A DNA stretch of 10,575 nucleotides. It comes from an uncultured Dehalococcoidia bacterium. GTDB taxonomy: Bacteria; Chloroflexota; Dehalococcoidia; Tepidiformales; Tepidiformaceae. The notes beneath the pieces are model-generated. The model saw only the letters and a list, made by a program, of their open reading frames with translations. It had not been told where the DNA came from and ran no database searches. Positions within the stretch are counted from its first letter, which is position 1. Every line of letters starts with the position of its first letter. A program made the position numbers and the translations under genes. The DNA lies in the NCBI GenBank assembly GCA_937864275.1, contig CALMIW010000534.1:1-10575 (forward strand). The letters are read 5' to 3'. Below, in pieces: positions 5,931 through 10,575 of the stretch.

Positions 5931-5960
5931 AGAAGGCCCTTCCAACTGGAAGGGCCTTCT
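5931..5960. terminator. Bidirectional terminator between convergent genes
   Basis: A perfect 13-bp stem, AGAAGGCCCTTCC / GGAAGGGCCTTCT (5931-5943, 5948-5960), has a 4-base loop. It stands between the CAP gene (plus, stop 5905) and the anchored protein gene (minus, stop 5984). The plus strand continues CATTTCCTC and the minus strand TTGTTGGG, so both directions have a modestly T-rich tail. Confidence 0.85.
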
Positions 5961-5983
5961 CATTTCCTCATCGGAAGCCGGTG

Positions 5984-6739
5984 CTAATCGACGGGAGGGG
6001 GAAGCAGGTCGTCCGGGCCGCCGTCCTTGTTACCGCGGGCCATGAAGTAACCGACGCCGCCGCCGACCGCGCCAAGGCCGCCGAGCACCAGGAGGGCAAT
6101 CGCCCAGACGGGGACGCCTCCGTCGTCGCCATCGCCCGCCGTGGACGCACCCTGCGCGCCGGGTGTGGCGCTGGTGATGCCGCCGCGAGGCGCCGTGGCG
6201 ACCGGCGAACCGGCGCCGGGGCTGCCGGGAGGAATCGTCTGGACCTGCCCGGGCGTCTGACTGGCCGTCTGGTTGGGCTGCGACGTGGCGCCCGGCTCGG
6301 GGGTGCGGGTCGGAGCGGGAGTCGAAGTCGGGATCGCGACCGGGGTGGCGCTGCCGAAGGTCACGTCCATGCGGACGAGGCCAGCGCTCCACTTCACCGA
6401 CTGGGTAACGAAGCGGTCGCCGATCTTGATGCGGACTTCCTTGTTTTCGGCGCCGCAGCCGGGCGTCTGAGACTCGGAAACGACGTCGACGACGTAGACG
6501 GTGACGCGATCCGCACCTTCGCCGGCGTAGTAGGTCTTGCCGCCGAGGCCGCACTGCACGTCGCCGATGTAGGCCTCGACCTTCACGCCTTCCGGGATGG
6601 GGCCTGCTGAGTCAGAGATGGAACCGAGCACAGTCGAAGGAGGGCTGAACTGTGCCGAAGCCCCGGCGACAGCCAGGGCGGGGATCAGCAAAGCGCCGGA
6701 GAGCACGGCGAGACGCCGCGCGGCGGGCGAAAGAATCAT
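5984..6739 (-). CDS. Exported beta-sandwich protein with C-terminal membrane anchor (paralog of the cassette protein)
   Basis: This encodes 251 residues from ATG 6739, or 256 from an in-frame GTG at 6754. A signal peptide (1-30, ending GASAQ) precedes a domain (about 36-128) that aligns with the protein at 2659-3372: GSISDSAGPIPEGVKVEAYIG, VQC, YVVDVVSESQTPGC, IKIGDRFVTQ and W.AG..RMDV. Cysteines 63 and 95 match the paralog's pair. A Thr/Pro/Gly-rich stalk (about 133-200) is followed by AGDGDDGG (201-208), a membrane span (210-233) and the tail RGNKDGGPDDLLPPPVD. The acidic glycine stretch, the Gly-rich span and the RG tail start are shared with the paralog. It is therefore likely handled the same way, perhaps by the sortases. 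No ribosome binding site is seen at either start; a leaderless transcript starting at GTG 6754 is possible. The function is unknown, with surface display inferred. Confidence 0.83.
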   Translation of the reverse strand: MILSPAARRLAVLSGALLIPALAVAGASAQFSPPSTVLGSISDSAGPIPEGVKVEAYIGDVQCGLGGKTYYAGEGADRVTVYVVDVVSESQTPGCGAENKEVRIKIGDRFVTQSVKWSAGLVRMDVTFGSATPVAIPTSTPAPTRTPEPGATSQPNQTASQTPGQVQTIPPGSPGAGSPVATAPRGGITSATPGAQGASTAGDGDDGGVPVWAIALLVLGGLGAVGGGVGYFMARGNKDGGPDDLLPPPVD

Positions 6740-6753
6740 GAGTAGTGACCACA

Positions 6754-6767
6754 CAAGCGTGAATTTA
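6754..6767 (-). promoter_or_regulatory. Possible -10 box for a leaderless transcript
   Basis: TAAATT on the minus strand (6767-6762) is followed by 7 bases and then GTG at 6754, which opens the frame of the anchored protein. That spacing would place transcription start at the GTG itself. The corresponding -35 position (6790-6785) reads TCCGTA, a poor match. Confidence 0.35.
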
Positions 6768-6769
6768 AC

Positions 6770-6797
6770 GGCCTCCTCCGAGGGTACGGAGGAGGCC
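6770..6797 (-). terminator. Strong hairpin after the very large surface protein gene
   Basis: GGCCTCCTCCG and CGGAGGAGGCC (6770-6780, 6787-6797) form a perfect 11-bp stem with a 6-base loop, 11 bases past the stop codon at 6809. On the minus strand it is followed by GTTAAATTC rather than a T-run, so termination may be incomplete. Those bases also form the candidate -10 box of the next gene. Confidence 0.6.
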
Positions 6798-6808
6798 TGC
6801 TAGGCGCA

Positions 6809-9800
6809 CTACTTCGGGAGCGCCAGCGTAAACGGCTGCTTGACCAAGACCCACATGAAGGCGCCGTTGCCAATCGTGTCAATCGTATTGACGCTGGCCG
6901 GGGCACCGGGGATGTAGTGCGACCATTCGAGGAGCACCGGGTCCCAAACGTAGATGGCTTCGACCTTGTCGTTGAACTCGGCGAAGGCCGTCTCGATGGA
7001 GACGGTGCCCTTACCGGTCGGCACCATGTTCCAGCCGGGTACAAGCGGGAACTCGGTCTCGTTGCCGAACGGGATGATGACGTCGATCTTGATCTCGCCT
7101 TCGCCGTCGAGCGGGAAGGTGACGAGCGGCGTGCGGTCGAGCCGCGAGCCATCGCACCAGACGGTGCTGAGCGCGTAGTCCTCCCAGACAACGCTCATGT
7201 AGTCGCTGGCGCCGGTGAGGACCTCGCTCTGGGCGCCCAGCCAGCCGCTGAGCCCTGCACCGGGCCCACCCTGGAAGGTCTTGCTCTGGCCCGGCTCGAG
7301 GATGCCGATCATGTCGAGCTCTTCCGCGTTTCCGACGTCCGTGCTGGGACTCTTCAGGGCGAAGCCTCCGAGATTCACCACGTTGGTGCCGAAGTTCTTG
7401 ACGGTGATCAGTTCGCCGCCGTTGCACTGGAGGTCGGTGATGCGGATGTCGCCGGGGACCGGGGAAGGCGGGGCCGGGAAGGTCACCATCACGTTGGTGA
7501 TGGTCTGGAGGCTGTTGGTGACCTTGATCCATGCCTGGCATTCGTCGGGCTGGTCGGGGAAGAGCGGCGGCCGCGCGATGTGCGTGTTCACGGGGTTGCC
7601 GAGCAGGTCCACCGTGTCGAAGCTGGTCGCCGTGGCGAACCGCCTGGTGCCGTTGATGGTGTAGGGGCGGTCGGCGGCTTCGATGATGACGCCGTCGCCG
7701 GCATCGATTTCGAAGGTGACCGGCACGCCGAGCGTGTTGTTGTAGTTCGCGGCGTCACAGAAGCCGTCGCGGTCGCGGAGGTGAGCGACAACGTACTTAA
7801 TCTGGGGCGAGTCGGTGTTCACGATGGTGACGTCTTTGAACCCGGCCCAGCGCCAAACGGTATCGTCGACGTTGCTGGCGATAGCCGGGTACTTGCCCCG
7901 GTTGCCGGCCTGCGGGTATTCGGCGACGGCGAAGTAGCGCGTCGTGCCGGCGATGTCTTCAGGCTTGCAGTGAGGGTTGCCCGTGATTGCGTTGGCCGTG
8001 CAGCCCTCGTAGCTGAGGTTGCGGTCGCCGAAGGTATCGACGGAGGCCTCGCCCTGGCCGTCGCTGTAGCTGCTCATCATGCGCGGCCGGGAAATGGTGC
8101 CGAGGATCGTGGTCGCCTTGGTGTGCGGGTTCACGTTGAACGAGTAGTCGTCCTCGGTATCGGGGATGAAGAAGCCGGAAGCACCGTGCTTCACCTTCGC
8201 CTTGTAGTTGTTGATGACGCCTTCGTTTTCCATGAAGAACGTGACGATGGACGACGGCATGGTGATCCCACCCCATGGGGAGCGCAGGTCCGACTCGCCC
8301 TTCAGGCGTTCCCAGTCATCGGGGAGGACCCAGCGGTCGGCCGGGACGGTGCGACCGTCGGGCTTGGTCTCCTGGGGGCGCCCCGAGGGGTTCGTGCCGA
8401 CGAAGAAGCCGCGCACGTTCGCCGTCACGTCGCCGAAGGTGGAGACGAACTGGTCCGGGGTCGCCTCAAGCGAGAGGTCTTCGAACATGAGGTAGAAGAT
8501 CGGGAAGGCGACCTTCGAGTAGATGTTGTTCTCGATGAACACTTCGACGTCGACTTCGCCCTGGTCTTCGCTTTCGTAGCTGATGCTCGCCGAGCATTCT
8601 TCGCCGAAGTCGGCCACCGCGTGGTTGGGGCCAAGCAACTCGATCCCGTTGGCGGCCATGAACGAGCCGGGCTGGCCATCGGGGCGGACGAAGTGGATGG
8701 GCGTGCCCTCGCAGCTTTCGTCGCTGGAAACGGCGTAGGTGATGGTGACGAACTGCCCCACCCAGGCGACGCGAGGCGTCTTCATGGCCGGGATGAAGTT
8801 GAAGCCAAGGTCGACCCACTCGCGGGGAGCGGCGGCGGTTTCCGTGTCGTGCGGATAGTAGACGTCCACCTGGACGCGAACGGCGCCGCCCGGCGTGCAG
8901 CCGCCAGAGTTCAGCGTTGAGAACTCGAAGTCGTCTGGGTCGGCGTCGTCATCGCCGAGCGCCGGCGAGAACGGGTTGGCGTCGCCATTGTTCAGTTCGA
9001 AACGGCCCCCAACCGAAACGCCATTGACGACGGTGGGCCTGGCAAACGTCGGCGACTCGGAATCGGGGACGACGAAGTAGCCGCAACCGCCGACGATCTC
9101 GGCGCGGATGAGCGCGCCGTTCAGGAGTTGCTTGTCCTTCAGCGTCGCGGCCGTCGTGTGGGAACCGAGCACCCATTCGGTGAGCGACGCACTGCCGAGG
9201 AACGTGCCGTCGGCGAGGTTGAACGAGAGCGGCACCGTGATGCGCGTGTACGTCACGGCCGTGCTGTCCGGCGTGCCGCCCTGGGTGATGATGGTCTTAT
9301 CGATCCGGTTCCATTCGGCGATGAGCGGCCCGGCGCTGCCGCCATCCACGACGCCGTTGCCGTCGTCGTCCGTGTCGAAGAACGCCTGCTGCGGGACGGC
9401 CGGGCCGACGCCATCGAAGGGAGCATTGGTGAAGGTAACGAAGATCGTCTGCTCGCCGGGCGCCATGGAGGTGTAGCTGAAGCAGATGGTGCCGTCGGCG
9501 ATGGTCTCGCTGAGGCGAGGCTCATTCGCCGGCGACTTGTGGAAGACGGCGACGTTCCCGGCGCCGGGAGCATCCGGCGGAGCGAGGGGCGTGAACTTGA
9601 TCTGGTTGGCCGCCAGCGAGTCGAACTCGTTCGTGCCCATGAGGCAGATGTAGTGGGTCATGCCGATGACCAGCGGGCCGGAGCGCCCGCGCGGTGGCAC
9701 CTGGCCGTCGATGCTCACGTGGCGGAGTTCGACGACATCGCGGATGTCGATCAGCGTGTCCGACGGGAGCGAAGCCGACGCGGCCTGGTCGTCCGCGTCC

Positions 9801-10575
9801 TGGTCGCGCAGGCCGATGTCGACGCGGTTGTAGATGGCATGGAAGTTGACGGTGACGGGGATATCGTCTTCGTTTGAATCGGATGCAATCCCGGCGCACC
9901 ATTCAGGACCGACCTGGCGGACGTACGGGACCGTGACGTTGCCGTTGAACGGGCCGGGACCGGTGTCGAAATCCGCGGGGTCAACGACATTGACCGGATC
10001 CGGTTCGTCGCCTGCGAGGCCGCCGGCATTCGAGTCGGCGCCGGTGAGGAAGGTGTTGTCCCAGCCGACGGTGCAGACTTCGGCGGGGGCGCCGACGAGA
10101 CCGTTGCCGACTTTGCGGAGCGTCACGGTGACGATCGGGATGTTCGGCAGCGAGATGACCTGTTCGTTGCCTTCGAGGTTGTAGTGCCACTCGATCGTGA
10201 GGTTCCGGTAGCCCGGCTGACCGAAGGCGACGACACAGTAGACGTCCGCCGAGGTGGGGCTCACCCCATTGAAGGTTGTCGAAGCGCCCGCGCCGACGAC
10301 GGGTCCGTAGGACCCCCAGACGTAGCTCCCGGATTCCGGGACAGGCACCTGCACCTGAGCGGGTGCGTTGGGATCGATGGGGTCGGACGCGAACATGCGG
10401 AAGCCGAGGGACGATGTGGGGATCGCGAGGCTAGCGACCGGCGTGACGCCGGGGACGTTGACATCGAGGCAGTAGCCGTTCCGCGAGATGGCGCTGGCCG
10501 GAAGGCTATGGGAATTGGTGCCGGAAAGGATGCGAGGCGGCTGGGGGACGGCAACAGGCGAATCGCTGGTGTCGA
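6809..10575 (-). CDS. Very large secreted surface protein, 5' end cut by the window edge
   Basis: The frame is open to the right edge. An ATG at 10396 is internal: the 59 codons before it are open and protein-like (for example ILSGTNSHSLPASAI and YCLDVNVPGVTPV). At least 1254 residues are visible; numbering here starts at the first full codon. Most of it consists of beta-rich segments with scattered cysteines and no recognised catalytic motif. Residues 400-410 read DTDDDGNGVVD, an EF-hand-like calcium loop. Around 1040-1140 a lamin-tail-like domain is visible (IRITDLQCNGGELITVKNFG, then NLGGFALKS, then LEPGQSKTF). The last 75 residues are a GWN module (PGWNMVP ... IYVWDPV ... YIPGAPASVNTI ... 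FMWVL), as in the protein at 185-958. There is no terminal membrane anchor. It is probably an extracellular structural or adhesive protein; the domain calls are moderate. Confidence 0.85.
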   Translation of the reverse strand, partial: DTSDSPVAVPQPPRILSGTNSHSLPASAISRNGYCLDVNVPGVTPVASLAIPTSSLGFRMFASDPIDPNAPAQVQVPVPESGSYVWGSYGPVVGAGASTTFNGVSPTSADVYCVVAFGQPGYRNLTIEWHYNLEGNEQVISLPNIPIVTVTLRKVGNGLVGAPAEVCTVGWDNTFLTGADSNAGGLAGDEPDPVNVVDPADFDTGPGPFNGNVTVPYVRQVGPEWCAGIASDSNEDDIPVTVNFHAIYNRVDIGLRDQDADDQAASASLPSDTLIDIRDVVELRHVSIDGQVPPRGRSGPLVIGMTHYICLMGTNEFDSLAANQIKFTPLAPPDAPGAGNVAVFHKSPANEPRLSETIADGTICFSYTSMAPGEQTIFVTFTNAPFDGVGPAVPQQAFFDTDDDGNGVVDGGSAGPLIAEWNRIDKTIITQGGTPDSTAVTYTRITVPLSFNLADGTFLGSASLTEWVLGSHTTAATLKDKQLLNGALIRAEIVGGCGYFVVPDSESPTFARPTVVNGVSVGGRFELNNGDANPFSPALGDDDADPDDFEFSTLNSGGCTPGGAVRVQVDVYYPHDTETAAAPREWVDLGFNFIPAMKTPRVAWVGQFVTITYAVSSDESCEGTPIHFVRPDGQPGSFMAANGIELLGPNHAVADFGEECSASISYESEDQGEVDVEVFIENNIYSKVAFPIFYLMFEDLSLEATPDQFVSTFGDVTANVRGFFVGTNPSGRPQETKPDGRTVPADRWVLPDDWERLKGESDLRSPWGGITMPSSIVTFFMENEGVINNYKAKVKHGASGFFIPDTEDDYSFNVNPHTKATTILGTISRPRMMSSYSDGQGEASVDTFGDRNLSYEGCTANAITGNPHCKPEDIAGTTRYFAVAEYPQAGNRGKYPAIASNVDDTVWRWAGFKDVTIVNTDSPQIKYVVAHLRDRDGFCDAANYNNTLGVPVTFEIDAGDGVIIEAADRPYTINGTRRFATATSFDTVDLLGNPVNTHIARPPLFPDQPDECQAWIKVTNSLQTITNVMVTFPAPPSPVPGDIRITDLQCNGGELITVKNFGTNVVNLGGFALKSPSTDVGNAEELDMIGILEPGQSKTFQGGPGAGLSGWLGAQSEVLTGASDYMSVVWEDYALSTVWCDGSRLDRTPLVTFPLDGEGEIKIDVIIPFGNETEFPLVPGWNMVPTGKGTVSIETAFAEFNDKVEAIYVWDPVLLEWSHYIPGAPASVNTIDTIGNGAFMWVLVKQPFTLALPK

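Noticed and set aside
6917..8920. A 667-codon open frame on the plus strand opposite the giant protein gene
   Set aside because: It is a high-GC antisense shadow: its product is dominated by Val/Asp/Gly/Glu/Arg without domain patterns or signal peptide, while the minus-strand product has clear modules.
10394..10396. ATG at 10396 as the start of the giant protein
   Set aside because: The frame continues open and protein-like for 59 codons to the window edge, and no signal peptide follows this ATG.
1..10575. RNA genes, CRISPR arrays, insertion sequences or attachment sites
   Set aside because: No tRNA- or rRNA-like stretch, no regularly spaced repeat-spacer array and no transposase or terminal inverted repeats were seen on either strand.

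Overview
The window is GC-rich, dense, and made almost entirely of genes for exported or membrane-anchored proteins. I see no metabolic genes, RNA genes, insertion sequences or CRISPR arrays. The style of the proteins suggests a Gram-positive-like or monoderm bacterium, most likely a Chloroflexota lineage. The hints are sortases with Thr/Pro linkers, a 'GWN...WDP...PG.PA.VNT...WV' surface module, transthyretin-like beta-sandwich proteins with a C-terminal membrane anchor, and TTG/GTG starts. This taxonomic reading comes from family resemblance only.

Left part (1-3372, all on the minus strand). A three-gene cassette reads from right to left: a secreted protein with one C-terminal membrane anchor (3372-2659), then two paralogous sortases (2593-1913 and 1821-1159). 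It ends at a convincing intrinsic terminator (1103-1131). Further left are a secreted two-domain protein (958-185) and the start of another exported protein (174 to the window edge), which are probably co-transcribed.

Middle (3421-5905, plus strand). A divergent promoter region with overlapping palindromes separates the sortase cassette from a RodZ-like helix-turn-helix membrane protein with an unfamiliar Cys-containing ectodomain. After a 278-base gap carrying repeated CCCTTAGG motifs comes a membrane-tethered CAP/SCP (YkwD-like) protein.

Right part (5984-10575, minus strand). A second member of the anchored beta-sandwich family (6739-5984) converges on the CAP gene at a shared bidirectional terminator. 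To its right is a very large exported protein, at least 1254 residues and cut by the window edge. It has an EF-hand-like calcium loop, a lamin-tail-like domain and a C-terminal copy of the GWN module.

Overall this looks like a cell-surface assembly locus. Two anchored display proteins share a distinctive acidic-glycine stretch just before the membrane segment, and one is encoded with two sortases. No LPXTG-like signal was found in any protein. The most interesting proposal is therefore a sortase system with a non-canonical sorting signal, which is inference and needs testing. Secondary points are the regularly spaced CCCTTAGG operator-like repeats before the CAP gene and the surface module shared by two otherwise unrelated proteins.
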